A stretch of 64,000 nucleotides of DNA from NCBI GenBank assembly GCA_029891385.1, contig CM057235.1:10535001-10599000 (forward strand), given 5' to 3'. The stretch's first letter is position 1, and each line of letters opens with the position of its first letter. The position numbers and the translations under genes are program-made. Below are positions 25,001 through 36,173 of the stretch, one piece after another. This DNA comes from Erythroxylum novogranatense (lineage: Eukaryota; Streptophyta; Magnoliopsida; Malpighiales; Erythroxylaceae). The notes under the pieces are model-generated. The model did not search any database. It saw only the letters and a program-made list of their open reading frames with translations, and was not told the DNA's origin.

Positions 25001-27000
25001 CAACCAACCTAAGCGGAAGAGAGAAAGAATGTTAGAATAAGAAAAGATGCATAATCATAAGGACTTAAATGATATGCAAAAGCTCCCACTAGTTTCATAG
25101 AATCCATAACCCTCATTCTGAAGCCAAAAACAAGATGACATAATGTCCTAGTGGGTTGATATCCGATATTGCTAAGAATGACCTTGGGTTTACCAACAAG
25201 CCACAACTTAGGTCAATCGGTAGGTATCGAACATACCAATTGCATCATCGATAACCGACATTAAGCATGACCTTGGGTTTACCCAACAAGCCACCTTATG
25301 TCTCGGGAGGTATCAAATATACCAATTACATCTTAGACACAACTATCGATCCGTCTATCAACTTGTTGATGTGTGCACTTACATTGGGTTATCACCTCTT
25401 TGATGCACATACATCGATGTATGCTACCCATTTCGCCTCATCCACGTTGACCTTAAGTTTACTCAACAAACTAACGCTTAGTGAAAACCAACCCATTAAT
25501 CCGAAAATCACATTTTCATGGTTCGAACATATCCAGATAGAAGCGAGCTTGGGTTTACCCAACAACCCAACCCTATAAGAACTCTGGTTCTTACCATATT
25601 AATGGAAGGCGTTAGTTTTCATATACCGAGGAGGATTTGAACTCTAGACTCAAGTCAAGGATTATAGTCGCCAGGACTATATGAAATGATTTAGGTATCA
25701 TCAATCACATTGAATCTTTCCTTATAATCATCCATCATCCCTCTTGAGCATGTCACAAGTCGACTTACAAAGAATGCAAGTCGCCTTATGCCCCTGCCCA
25801 CGCACAAGTCGCCTTATATCATGATACAAGTCGACTTATGGCAAGACTTTGAACAAGTCGACTTATGTCCTGTATAAGTCGACTTATCCAACGAAAATTG
25901 CTATTATTTCTAATCGGCTAATTCCTCAATCCATGTAATCCCAATTCTCAATACCATCATACCTAGGGTAATATCTGTTAATTTGATGTACCAATGAACA
26001 CTTCATTGTTACATGATTGCCATATACAGTCAAACCATACAAGAAAAGCTTGAAAATGAGTCATTACTCATAAATATCCAAACAATTTAGGAAACACCAA
26101 ATTATCACCCTAAACATCTCTATCTAGTCCATACGTTATCAAATTACTTCGGCACAAGTCACAAAAAATTATGACGGCCAAAACAAGCAAGATAATGAAA
26201 TACACTAACGAGACGCTAATGTGATCTATTCGGCATCCGAAAATTCTTGGAAAACCAACTTCAAGCAATTCAGTTTGGCAAGAATACTACATCAAGAGAA
26301 CTCATTTTCAATCACATTAAAAATGGTCCAAGGCATTGGAACTGAAAAATACACATTCAATTATGCCAAGCAAAACAGTCCCAGCAATGTTCACAAAACT
26401 GCCAAGTACTACACATTGCTCGAAATAATCATTGAAACAATTTCAATAAATTCTGAGAAACTTACACAGGTTACTACAGTTCAGAACATGCTTCATGAAT
26501 TTTTTCAGGATTTATAGCCATCAAAAACTCAGTCAACCTAAGCAACAAAACCGATTCAAAATCTGTGTTCATCAACACAGCTATTCCCAACAGCATAGAA
26601 TAAATTCGTGAATAAATAGCAAATCACCTTGAAAACACTTTTCCATACAAATAGACATTCACAAACATCTTAGGGACATGTTGGTGAAGGAAAATCCGAA
26701 AAAAAAAAAATTTCTAGAATTTATTATCGAATTTATACACATGCCTGTTCACATAATGTGTCACAAAACAGCATCTAGAACCTTAGGGAATAAAATAGCA
26801 AAACTATATCAAAACAAATTGATAAATTCTCATCTTTCACAGACATATTCTATAACATGTTATGAACAATTCTGTGCAGAAAAATTTCAAAAAACATATC
26901 CCTATAATAATTCGAAATTTGGACAGCATACATGCATCAACGTCAAATTCAAATAGGAAGTCCGACCTAGCTAGGGTTTTAGCTTCATACACGACACAAG
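25001..27000 (-). other. Long non-coding leader of the Copia element
   Basis: About 2 kb between the primer-binding site and gag, with no protein domain recognised. It holds a repeat around CCTTGGGTTTACC.AACAAGCCA (three or more copies, 25185-25565) and the palindrome cluster at 25757-25885. A leader this long is unusual but occurs in some Copia lineages. Confidence 0.6.
25757..25885. repeat. Palindrome cluster AAGTCGACTT in the leader
   Basis: Perfect copies at 25757-25766, 25828-25837, 25855-25864 and 25876-25885, plus two AAGTCGCCTT variants at 25778-25787 and 25806-25815. The same motif occurs in both LTRs of the element and in the unrelated LTR at 30888. Confidence 0.95.
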
Positions 27001-27015
27001 TGGCTCTGATACCAC
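27001..27015 (-). other. Primer-binding site of the Copia element
   Basis: The minus strand reads GTGGTATCAGAGCCA directly inside the 5' LTR end, complementary to the 3' end of initiator tRNA-Met. Confidence 0.92.
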
Positions 27016-28973
27016 TGTAGGAAAATCCCGGGAGGTACATCACATGTACCAGGTGTGGAAAACAAAAATTTTTGTCGCCGGGACCTTCCCGAAGGCTAGG
27101 ATCTATGTGTCTGTATAAAGATTCAAACCTGAATAGCCAATAGAGACTATCTCTAAAGGTATCCACGCAGAGATCAGAAAACCTAATCGGGACAAACTCT
27201 TTTGACCCGGGAATAGCTAGAACAAAGTAAAGGCTGCTAGACCCTACCTCTGTCCTTGGAGAGCTTGAGAACTGATGGAGAAGAGCTTGGAGACTTGGAG
27301 AACTAGAGAGATGATCGTGAGCTTCCTTTGAAAGCAACTTGAAAAACTCTTTTCAAAAGCCTCCTCCCAAAGCCACGAAGATCAAATCTCTACCATTTTC
27401 TCCATAAGTATTTCTCAATAATGAAGATGAGATGAGGATCGTATCCTCTCTTCTTTTCACCAACGAGTATCACCTATCTACCTTTCTTTTTGTCATTTAG
27501 TCATTTAATGACTTTGGTGACTAAGCATGGAAATGAAAGGTTCTTCCATCTTCTCCCATCAATCCACGTAAATGCTATATATATATATATATATTAATTA
27601 TTTCTTTAATTAATTAATAATATATATATATATATATATATTAATGCTGAAGTGGTCCAACACATCTGGGTCACCCTACCGGCCAGGGTCCCGTCTTGAA
27701 ACAACTCTAAACCTTTCTTAGCAATATTGATGTCACTATCTCATCGGGACATATCTCGATCTCATCGGGATCCATTTAATCCTAATGCTCTCCATAATTG
27801 GAACTCAGTCCAATACTATTTTACGGATTCTCTGAAACACTCTTATGTGTGTGACCCTTTAGGTTCCCGGTTATGTTGGCCACTTAGATTAACACTTAAT
27901 CTGAGCAAGTCATGAGCGGCGTCTAGCAACACATCATGAACTCCAATTGACCGGAAAGTAATTTGTTTGATGAATTCATCACGAACCAGATCACGAACCC
28001 TTCCATAGATAATTACTGTGCAATTCGTCCTTTCAACATTCTATACCCCACTTGGTTATGAGTATGGTCAAAGTGTCAACTCTTACTAGACTAAGTCTAG
28101 CCAGTGATATCGGTTCTGTCTTAGGACTCATTACTTTATATGTCCATGAAGACACTCTTCATGACATATTTATGCTCCGCCGAGACTTAAAGTAATGATC
28201 TGACAAGAGGCAGTATCTCTTCGCTATCACGTAGTGATGAATCCTCTATTGGCTACTCAATTACCTTGAATACCTCAAGTTGCACTCCAAGCACCACCCT
28301 ATGAGTAACCTCCGAAGGTAACAAGGAATGGAGTCAAAGCACGAATCAATATCCAAGATATCCTTGAGTACCTCAAGTCTAAGGATACTTGCACCATTGT
28401 TATGATGAGATTATCACTGACATTAGAATAGGACATCCATGTGATGATCTCATGGCAGGTCATCCAATGTACTTACTACCGCTAGTAAGCATCCACATGT
28501 CAACTCTAAATATCCCATATTTACAGTTTCTGAGATCCACCGCTGATCCAATCAAGGAGTATAACATATCTTAGTCATGGGATTAATGATGTCCAGTCTC
28601 ATTAATCCTATGACTAGGGAGAATTTAGATACTGACATAATTGCACATGATAGGAATCTTAGGATTATGATCACATCATAATTTCCTTCATGCTATGCCA
28701 TATATCATGGACTTCATTAATTTGATTAAAGATCAATATCAATTCATAAAGAACATCAAATAAATGAAACATGCCTTTCTTTATTTATTCATAAAGTCTG
28801 TACATGACTATGAACAAAAGGCGCTAAAGGGGATTGCCTTTAGGACACTACTCTAACAATCTCACGGTACTGTACACGCATAAGTCGACTTAAACGGGTA
28901 TACAAGTCGACTTATTAGTACCGAACTGGTATAAGTCGACTTACATCTTCATACAAGTCAACTTACACCTTCA
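27016..28973 (-). repeat. 5' LTR of the Copia element
   Basis: Plus-strand ends TGTAGGAAAATCCCGGG and ACACCTTCA; 1958 bp, colinear with the 3' LTR. It has palindromes at 28882-28891, 28904-28913 and 28933-28942 and one degraded copy at 28955-28964 (AAGTCAACTT). An AT microsatellite occupies about 27577-27642. The promoter and start of the element transcript should lie here, but no clear TATA box can be singled out from the AT tract. Confidence 0.93.
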
Positions 28974-29345
28974 CTTACTACCCTCAGTAAGCATCCACAT
29001 GTTAACTCTAAATAACTCATGTCTACAGCTTATGAGATTTACTATTTGATCTAATCAAAGAGTACTAATCTATCTGAATTAATGATATCCCATCTCATTA
29101 ATCCTATGATTAGGGAAAGTTTAGATACTAACATAATTACACATAATAGGAATCTCATTATCATGATCTCATCATGATTTTCTCCAAGCTATGTTTTGTA
29201 TCAAGGATTTCATTAAATCAATTTAAGATCAACATCAAATCCATTAACGTATAAACATCGAAATAATGAAAAATGTCTTACTAATCATAAAATGATTTAT
29301 ACAATAAGTGTTAAAGGTGATTGCCTTTAAAGCACTTCTCTAAAA
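28974..29345 (-). repeat. Right part of the older Copia LTR
   Basis: It resumes exactly where 19153 stops: CTTACTACC.TCAGTAAGCATCCACATGTTAACTCTAAATA, then ATTAATCCTATGATTAGGG, CATAATAGGAATCTCA and GGTGATTGCCTTTAAAGCACT. These align in order to 20610-21000 of the younger LTR. The palindrome end is lacking. Together with 18500-19153 it forms one old LTR split by the insertion. Confidence 0.85.
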
Positions 29346-29999
29346 ATTGTTCCACTATATCCCCTTTTTGATTTTACCATTTGACTCTAATACATCTCCT
29401 AGGACTTCTCTTCTTCCTCTAACCGGTAATTTTAAGATCCATAACCAAAAATATATGTTAAGTTGGTAAGCAAACATTAGGTTTCACCTTGCAATCCTTT
29501 TAACTAAATCAATCGCTCCATCTTACCAGAAAGTAGTCGATTTGAGTTTTTGTGGATTTTCTCTTAAAAGTAACTAATTACTCCTTATTTTTCTTGACAA
29601 ATGAGTTGGTTATCATTAACTCAAACGCTATCATAAAATCTAACAAAGTAATCCCACTATTATTCCTATCAATGTACTCAAAACCCCCATGAGTCTTTGA
29701 ATATCCATTCGAGGTTACCCATATATGATCATTAAAGTCTCCTCCTAGAGTAACTCTCTCATTAGGAATGATCTTTTGAATTAAGTCATTTAACTCTTTC
29801 CAGAATTGCACTTAAGTTGTTCGTCCAATCTTACTTGAGGTGTATAACCATATACCACTAGACTTAAATTTAAAAAGTTCTAAAATCCTTTAACTTTCAA
29901 TTCTTTATAAAAACAAATTGACATTAAGTTTTCCATTAATGTTGAGATGTGACATGCCATAAAGCTACTTTTAGACCCCTAATTCTTACTAGTAGAAAT
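29345..29999 (-). pseudogene. RTE-clade LINE endonuclease fragment
   Basis: The open part 29811-29578 gives FWKELNDLIQKIIPNERV, LGGDFNDHIW, HGGFEYIDRN, LLDFMIAFELMITNSF. This is the exonuclease-endonuclease-phosphatase fold of RTE LINEs, with the GGDFN motif. Further left come KSTKTQIDYFLVR, CKVKPN and LVMDLKI, with stops. The fragment ends where a separate LTR begins at about 30000. No RT follows. Confidence 0.8.
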
Positions 30000-31134
30000 T
30001 GTGTAGGCATTGGTGAGCCTTAATTAATGTTTAGCACTCTGTATGATGAAATAATGGAAAGACTTACGAGTAGTCAAGGAAAACAGGCATTATTAATAAG
30101 TTGACCTGTATTAGAACACATTGGTAGAAATCTTCAAGAGATGTAAGATTCAGGTATGAGACCAAAAGATAACTTGAGATAGACCTTAGGTTGAAGGTTA
30201 GCTATATCACATGATCACGTGCTTAAAGGAGATATGTGAGAGCTTTAAGGAATTAATATGTGATCGAATATACGGATCATGAATAATAGACTTAATATAG
30301 GTAAACTTTAGATCAAATTAGTGTACTATAAAATACTTTAGGCTTAAACGACTCATCATCAATGGATAAAGATCAAGATGAGATCTTAGATGATGTAGTG
30401 GACAAGATCATAATAGATATACATCAACCCTAAAAGATAAAGATCACGTAGGAGGATCATCTGAAGGTAGTGAAGTTCTTCATAGATATGGATGTATCTT
30501 TCTTAATTAAATGTAATATGTTATCTTGCTAGTTGTGATGTAGCTAAATCCTATAAGATAAAGTCTTATTTGGATTGGGTTGTCATCCAATTAGTTAGTA
30601 TGATGTAATCTAAAAAGGATAGAGGTGATCTAGTTAGTTCAGTTTAATTAGGATACTGTGTTAATTAGAGATGCCTATAAATAATTTATTTGAATTTGCT
30701 CCTTAGAAAAGAGATAGAGAGTAGGGAACAAATTGAGAGAGAGCATTCATTTGGAGAAGTAATAAAGGTTTGTTTTTACCGTAGATGTTATATGTTTATT
30801 ATTGCCTATCATTATTTAATGTATTTGTATTATTTTTAATCGAACATGAGAGTTATTGTGAAGGTTATGAAGCATTCGAGAACAATTTGTTGGACCAATA
30901 GTGGTTGACAAATTAAATCCCTTTATGTTTTGATAATAATAAAATATCTAGAATTAGTTAAGAAATTATTTCAGGTATTTTGGGATTATTATGCAATAAA
31001 AGATTTGTGCAAATCAAGATAGGCAAGTGATTAATCATTGAAGAATCAAGATGGAAGTTTCCTTATAAGTGCAAGAGACATTAATAATGAAGATTATAGA
31101 AGATTTGGTTGGATATTACCGTTGAAGCCAACAT

Positions 31135-31391
31135 AAGTCGACTAGAACATCATAAGTCAACTTATATATGAAGATCTGTCAGGCTGAGAACAACACAAGT
31201 CGACTAGTACATCATAAGTCCACTTATACATCAAATTGAGAACAACACAAGTCGACTAATAGACTACAAGTCGACTTATCGAAGGCCACAAGTCGACTTA
31301 CAATGCATAAGTCGACTTATAGAATAGCGGAGATGAAATTTTACAAAAAACATTGTGACAAGTCGACTTACATACCACGACAAGTCAACTT
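31135..31391. repeat. About ten AAGTCGACTT-type palindromes in the SIRE-like LTR
   Basis: Copies of AAGTCGACT(T/A) or one-base variants (AAGTCAACTT, AAGTCCACTT) recur every 15-50 bases. Most are preceded by ACA or CAT and followed by AT or AC. They sit in the first third of the LTR (U3), upstream of the TATA box. Confidence 0.92.
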
Positions 31392-31861
31392 ATGAGTATA
31401 GCAAAATGACTCTGATGAAGTCAATTAGTCACATATGGAAAGGAGGATATTAAGAAACGGTCATAACAATTATACAATGGCTAGAATGGGTTCCCAACGT
31501 CTATTTTCTTCTAAATATAAGAGTGGATGATCAAGGAAGATAGTACTAAAGTTCTATAAGCAAAAGACTCCATTATTGCTCCATATTTTGCTCTCAATTG
31601 CTCTTATCTTGTCACACCATTGTATTGAGCTTTGTTCTTCAATCTTTATCTTATTTCTCTTACAATTTGAGTGACTAGTGAAAGGTCACGTGTGAGGTAG
31701 GATTTGTGCTGGAAAACAAATCGGTTGTAAAGGTTGCTTGAGCCGGAAATCAAGTGGTATTGTAAGAAGTTCACACTCAACTAAAAAGTGTGCAATAAAG
31801 TGGTTGGCAAAATCCTAAGTGAGAGCTTAGGTAGAGGACATAAGTCTTAGCACCGAACCTC

Positions 31862-31868
31862 TATAAAA
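31862..31868 (+). promoter_or_regulatory. TATA box of the SIRE-like LTR
   Basis: CTCTATAAAAACAG follows the conserved block AGCACCGAACC. Its place about 140 bases before the LTR end fits the U3/R boundary. Confidence 0.6.
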
Positions 31869-32159
31869 ACAGTGTTTGCTCTTCTTCCCTACTCTTTACA
31901 TTTAAATTTTTTTAAATTGTTTTTGTGTGAATTAACTTCTAATTTTATTGTAGAATTTTACAAAAAGTTTTGAAGATCTATTCAACCCCTCTTCTAGATT
32001 GTTTACACAATTTTTTATTGGTCAATGATCATGTGGGAAAGCTAAGTCTCACTTAATTGGAACTAAATGAGATTGTCGTATAAAGGAGTAGACACAACTT
32101 GTGGTATAAGTTTAATGTCTAGGTAGACCTTTATAACAACTACCATGTAAGATAATGAT

Positions 32160-33329
32160 GTTAAATATAAACTTATTATTTAGTAAAATAAATTATATAA
32201 ATTGATAAAAACCTAATTAGCCCTAAAATCCCTCCTCTTTGCTCGAGATCATTTTAGCTAAAGATGATTTACAAATATCAAGACACGCACTAAGAATAAG
32301 AAAAAAGTTCAGCATTAGAGTCACCATCAAGAAAAAAAAGTCTTATAACAACCAGAATCATTTTACTTCCACTAATAAGCATTCAAAATTTTCAAGAAAG
32401 AGGAATACTGATTTTAAGGTTAAAAGTGCTAAAGGGCAAGCTAAAATCCTACTTAAGGAAGCATGACAACACTTATAAGTCACATCTAATTAGAGTATCC
32501 TTTTCCTTACTAAGCAAGGATGACAAACAATAAAGAAGAAACCCATTACCTCCAAGAGGTTTTCTTCCTAACTATCAATGCAAGTTTATGAATCATTTCA
32601 TTCACTCTACACAATTGAAACTTACTTTCCATGTAACTAGACATTCTGCTTTAAAAGCAAGATAAAATAGTTTAAATGTATCTCTCCTACATATCTCTCT
32701 TTAAACATTAGCTTGTATATAATTAAGATGAAGTTTATGTTGCAAGTGATAATCACATCTTTTGTTAATAGTGCATTTTTTTTTCAATTTATGTACAATT
32801 GCACTGTAGATGTTCTTGTGTTCTGTATCTATATCAAATGACTAAATCATTTTGCATAAAATCCAATAGCATTTTTGGTAACCAATGGAGAGGAGGGATT
32901 TTAGGTCTGAGTAAGTTTTCATTAATTTAACATATTTTTTTATTAAATAACAAATTTCATAAGTAGCACCACTGTGATATGTGACAGTCATACATCAATA
33001 ATAATAATCTAATGTGGCATGTCACATCATTAATGTTAACAAAAAAACTTAAATTCAGAATATCTTTGTAAATAATTGAAAAAGGGGCATTTTAACGCAT
33101 TTTTAAAGTTTGAGCTAATATTGAAAAATTAAGTAAGGTTTGAGATTTTATTTTACAATTAACTCTTAACAAAATTTAAAAAGTTGTTGTAAACATGTAG
33201 GCCTAAACATCTTTAAATGGTTTTTGAAATAAATAAATAAATAAATAAAACATTTTTTAAAATAAAAGAACCATATTTATAATTATGTATCCAATAATTG
33301 TTAACAAAGTTCTTACATCTCTAAATATA
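32160..33329. other. AT-rich spacer without recognised gene
   Basis: It contains only short chance frames, an (AAAT)n run near 33225-33250 and pieces that look like old MITE sequence (GTGACAGTCATAC and GGCATGTCAC near 32975-33025). Nothing coding was recognised. Confidence 0.4.
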
Positions 33330-33756
33330 GGCCCTATTTGACAATCAATTGATTGCATTAGCTGTTAGCTGATAACTGATAACTGATTCTATCAACTGAT
33401 TTGACCAACGGATTGTATTAACTGTTTGTTAAAGATGTTTGGTAAAATTAGCTGTTTAGTATTAACTATTTATGTGTAAAATGACTTATGAGGACATGAC
33501 TAAACAAATTATAAGAAAAACCAATTTACCTTCTCCTTGCGAAATTGATTTTTAACCCTTCCCATTTTTATTAATTAATAAACATATGCTTTTTTATTTT
33601 ATTAATAATTAATATGATAATAAAATAAAATATATTAATAATTTTATTAATAATTAATGATCAATATAATAATAAAATAAAATTTTATTGAGTTTTTATT
33701 TATTACATAATAATACTAATATATAAGATGATCAATTAACATATACTCCATAGACT

Positions 33757-34841
33757 TATGAAATGCTACATGGAACGAAAACGTGATTTGCATATAGTTT
33801 TTATTGACTTGGAGAAGGCGTATGATAGGGTCCCTCGAGACCTCTTATGGAGATGTTTGGAAGCTAAGGGCATTCTTATCACCTATATTAACGTAATTAG
33901 GGATATGTATGAAGGTGTACTAACTAGCGTTAGGACGGTAGATGGGGACACGGAAGCGTTCTCTATTAGTGTGGGTCTCCACCAAGGATCAGCGTTAAGT
34001 CCTTTGTTGTTCACATTAGTGTTAGATGAGATTACTAAACATATTCAAGGTGAGGTACCTTGGTGTATGTTATTTGCGGACGATATTGTTTTAGTGGATG
34101 AGACCAAGGAAGGAGTCAATGCCAAGCTAGATTGCTGGAGAGATGAGTTAGAATCGAAAGGTTTTAAGATGAGCAGGTTTAAGACAGAGTATTTAGAGTG
34201 TAACTTTTCAGGTAACCAAGTGGAGCATGAGGTGGCAGTTGCAATTGGTACCGACGTCATATCACAGAGGACGAGTTTTAAATATCTCGGGTCTGTCATT
34301 CAGAGTGATGGTAAGATCGATGCTGATATTGTACATCGTATTAGATCAGGCTGGAACAAATGGCGAAGTGCATCAGGGATTTTATGTGACAAGAATATTC
34401 CTTTAAAACTTAAGGGGAAGTTTTTATAAAACGGTGATTCGTCCAACCATGTTATATGCGGCGGAGTGTTGGCCTACTAAGCGTATGCATATAAGACAGT
34501 TGTTGGTAGCTGAAATACGTATGCTTAGGTGGATGTGTGGGTTTTCCAGGAGAGATAAAGTTAGAAATTGGGTGGTGAGAGAGAGACTTCGGGTAGCCAA
34601 CTTTGCAGACAAGTTGAGAGAGACTAGGCTTAGGTGGTATGGGTATGTGCGGAGGAGGCCCTCCGATGCTCCGGTACGGAGCTGTGAGGGCATAACACTT
34701 AGTGACTATAAGAGGAGGAGAGGGAGGCCGTACAAGAATTGGCGGGAAGTGATCAAGGCGGATATGTCAAAGTTAGCCCTTAATGAGGTCGTTGCTCAGA
34801 ATAGAAAAGCTTGGTGTGATCGGATAAGGGTAAAGGATTAA
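33757..34841 (+). pseudogene. RTE-clade LINE reverse transcriptase, 5'-truncated, one frameshift
   Basis: The first frame (33758-34429) has [31 protein letters not shown] and the catalytic [11 protein letters not shown], then [10 protein letters not shown] and [13 protein letters not shown]. An extra T in the T5 run at about 34421-34426 shifts the frame. The second frame (34434-34841) continues without gap: RPTMLYAAECWP, EIRMLRWMCG, RLRWYGYVRRRP, RRGRPYKNW, WCDRIRVKD and stop. Apart from this indel the reading is intact, so the copy is fairly young. The 5' part with the endonuclease is missing, as usual for target-primed insertion. Confidence 0.93.
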
Positions 34842-35096
34842 CTGTTCTAGTGACCCAATCCCCTTACTCAATGAGTGACAAAGAGGGATAGAATTTGTAT
34901 ACTACTAGGTTCTCGCAGATCTATCCTCTTTCAGGTATTTTATTTTTATTTATTTATTTCCCTATATACCACATCATTCTTATATTGTCTCATTTGCATG
35001 CGGATCCACCGGAAACAGCCTCTCTACTATGTAGAGGTAAAATTTAACGTCTTATCGATTCTTCCTGCACCGCCTTCATTGCAGGATTTCGATCGG

Positions 35097-35124
<28 letters not shown>
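34842..35124 (+). repeat. 3' UTR and (TGA)n tail of the RTE element
   Basis: The LINE ends in a TGATGA microsatellite at 35097-35124, the usual tail of RTE elements in place of poly(A). The 255 bases before it are non-coding. Confidence 0.85.
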
Positions 35125-35127
<3 letters not shown>

Positions 35128-35529
35128 ATAAATAATTGTTAATTAATTTTTATTAATAAATAAAATTTATATTTCATTATTATTTACATTATATAATTAT
35201 TTATTTATAATTAATAAATATTATTTTACTATACTTTATTAATAATTAATAATATATTTATTAGTTTTATATGATAATAAACTAAGTCTTTCGTTACCCT
35301 TTTATTTATTATGTAACAATATTAACAAATAATATGTTTATTTTTATATTTTGTTTATAATTCATATTTTGTAATAATAAATAATTAATTTGATTTAATG
35401 ATTTTTATTATTAATATTAATTACTCTATAATGGCAAAGTAGTGTCTCCTTGCCAAAGGTTGAAAGCCAACAAACAAACAAAAACCGAAAATAAAACAAT
35501 TAAAAAAACTACAGTTGAATCATTATAAT

Positions 35530-35970
35530 TTATAGATTTGTTTGTGTCGTTAGCAGTAGACACACAAAACACAGCACTTCTCTTCCCCTATTTCAACGGT
35601 CAAACATCAAAGCCAAGACCAACCACTAGAAATCCTCAAAACCTTGAACAAGAACAAGAAAAGCCCAGACCTACTGTGATTTTAATCTTGAGGAAACAAA
35701 GAGCTTGCGTTAATCAAAATAGATGGCTTTGATCAGCTACCAGACTCTGTCATCCTTCTCATCTTCAACTCTCTCCACGACTTCTTCTTGCCTGACCTGA
35801 AGCCTCCTCGTGTTCTCACCCAAACGCCCACCTCTCTTACTCAGATACTATCCCAGTTCGATCGGATCCGCCGTCTTCATTTTTCTCTTGCCTTTTGTTT
35901 TCTTTTTTTGTCATTGGTGATTAAAGTTAGTAACAACAAATGTAGCTGTCGGACATCTCTCGTCTTCTGA
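35530..35970 (+). pseudogene. F-box-like gene fragment, probably captured by the hAT-like element
   Basis: From 35726 one frame reads DGFDQLPDSVILLIFNSLHD, closely fitting the first half of an F-box domain, then FFLPDLKPPRV and QFDRIRRLHF before low-complexity hydrophobic text and a stop at 35968-35970. There is no ATG in this frame and a TAA stands just upstream, so the fragment has lost its start. A CT/CA-rich, leader-like stretch (35530-35720) comes before it. F-box proteins are substrate adaptors of SCF ubiquitin ligases; this piece lacks the substrate-binding part. In another frame an ATG at 35723 gives a short Ser-rich peptide, judged chance. Confidence 0.45.
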
Positions 35971-36173
35971 AAAAAAGGGTATAACTGGCTTTGGGTAATT
36001 AAAACTTCAACTGGTGGATGAAAACGCTCCTTTACAGGATAGTAGTTTATGTTTAATCAGTTAACAAAAAAGCTGTTAACCAAACAATTTTTTCAGCTGT
36101 TTGAAAAGTCAACCAGCTAAAACTAACCAATCAGCTGCAAAAATAGTTGATTGAGGTGTATCCAAATGGGGCC

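Larger units (their letters stand above)
19149..28978 (-). mobile_element. Complete 9.8-kb Ty1/Copia retrotransposon (Tork/Angela-like) with target duplication
   Basis: The element is 19154-28973, transcribed on the minus strand, flanked by CTTAC at 19149-19153 and 28974-28978. From right to left: 5' LTR (27016-28973), primer-binding site (27001-27015), long leader, gag, pre-integrase, integrase, reverse transcriptase, RNase H, polypurine tract (21110-21124), 3' LTR (19154-21109). All structural parts are present, but coding parts carry one stop and several shifts, so it is non-autonomous now. The clade call rests on reverse-transcriptase sequence style and is tentative. Confidence 0.93.
30883..32012 (+). 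mobile_element. Solo LTR of a SIRE/Maximus-like Copia element, with CAATT target duplication
   Basis: The LTR is 30888-32007 (1120 bp), TGTTGGACCAATAG...GATTGTTTACA, flanked by CAATT at 30883-30887 and 32008-32012. The start has the TTTTGATAATAATAAA block usual for this lineage. A TATA box (31862-31868) and a TTCAACCCCTCTTCTAG end block follow. Removing it rejoins the older LTR in register. Lineage assignment is by resemblance. Confidence 0.85.
30000..32150 (+). repeat. Older Copia-type LTR, split by a SIRE-like solo LTR
   Basis: The outer pieces, 30000-30882 and 32013-32150, resemble in order the LTR at 53157-53887: the start TGTG...GGTGAGC.CTT.ATTAATG, then AAAGACTTACGAG-like text, and the end with AGCTAAGTCTCAC, AATGAGATTG, ACTTGTGGTATAAGTTT and GTAGACCTTTATAACA. 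No primer-binding site follows here, so it is a solo or truncated copy. Exact ends are uncertain, and no target duplication was found. Confidence 0.6.
33330..36173. mobile_element. hAT-like non-autonomous DNA transposon carrying other sequences
   Basis: The left end GGCCCTATTTGACAATCAATT and the complement of the right end, GGCCCCATTTGGATACACC, match at the tip. Both subterminal parts are full of AGCTG, AACTG and CAGCTGTT words (33350-33470 and 36040-36145), typical of the widespread hAT-like family in eudicots. No transposase is present. Inside lie an RTE LINE (33757-35124) and an F-box-like gene fragment (35725-35970). No perfect 8-bp target duplication was found, so the ends are not proven. 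Confidence 0.6.

Noticed and set aside
21020..31391. Regular-looking AAGTCGACTT repeats as a CRISPR array
   Set aside because: The repeats are only 10 bp, spacers are irregular and the genome is a plant; they are LTR and leader motifs.
35723..35800. An ATG-started Ser/Thr-rich peptide resembling a plastid transit peptide
   Set aside because: It ends after about 25 residues, and the other frame gives a much clearer F-box match.
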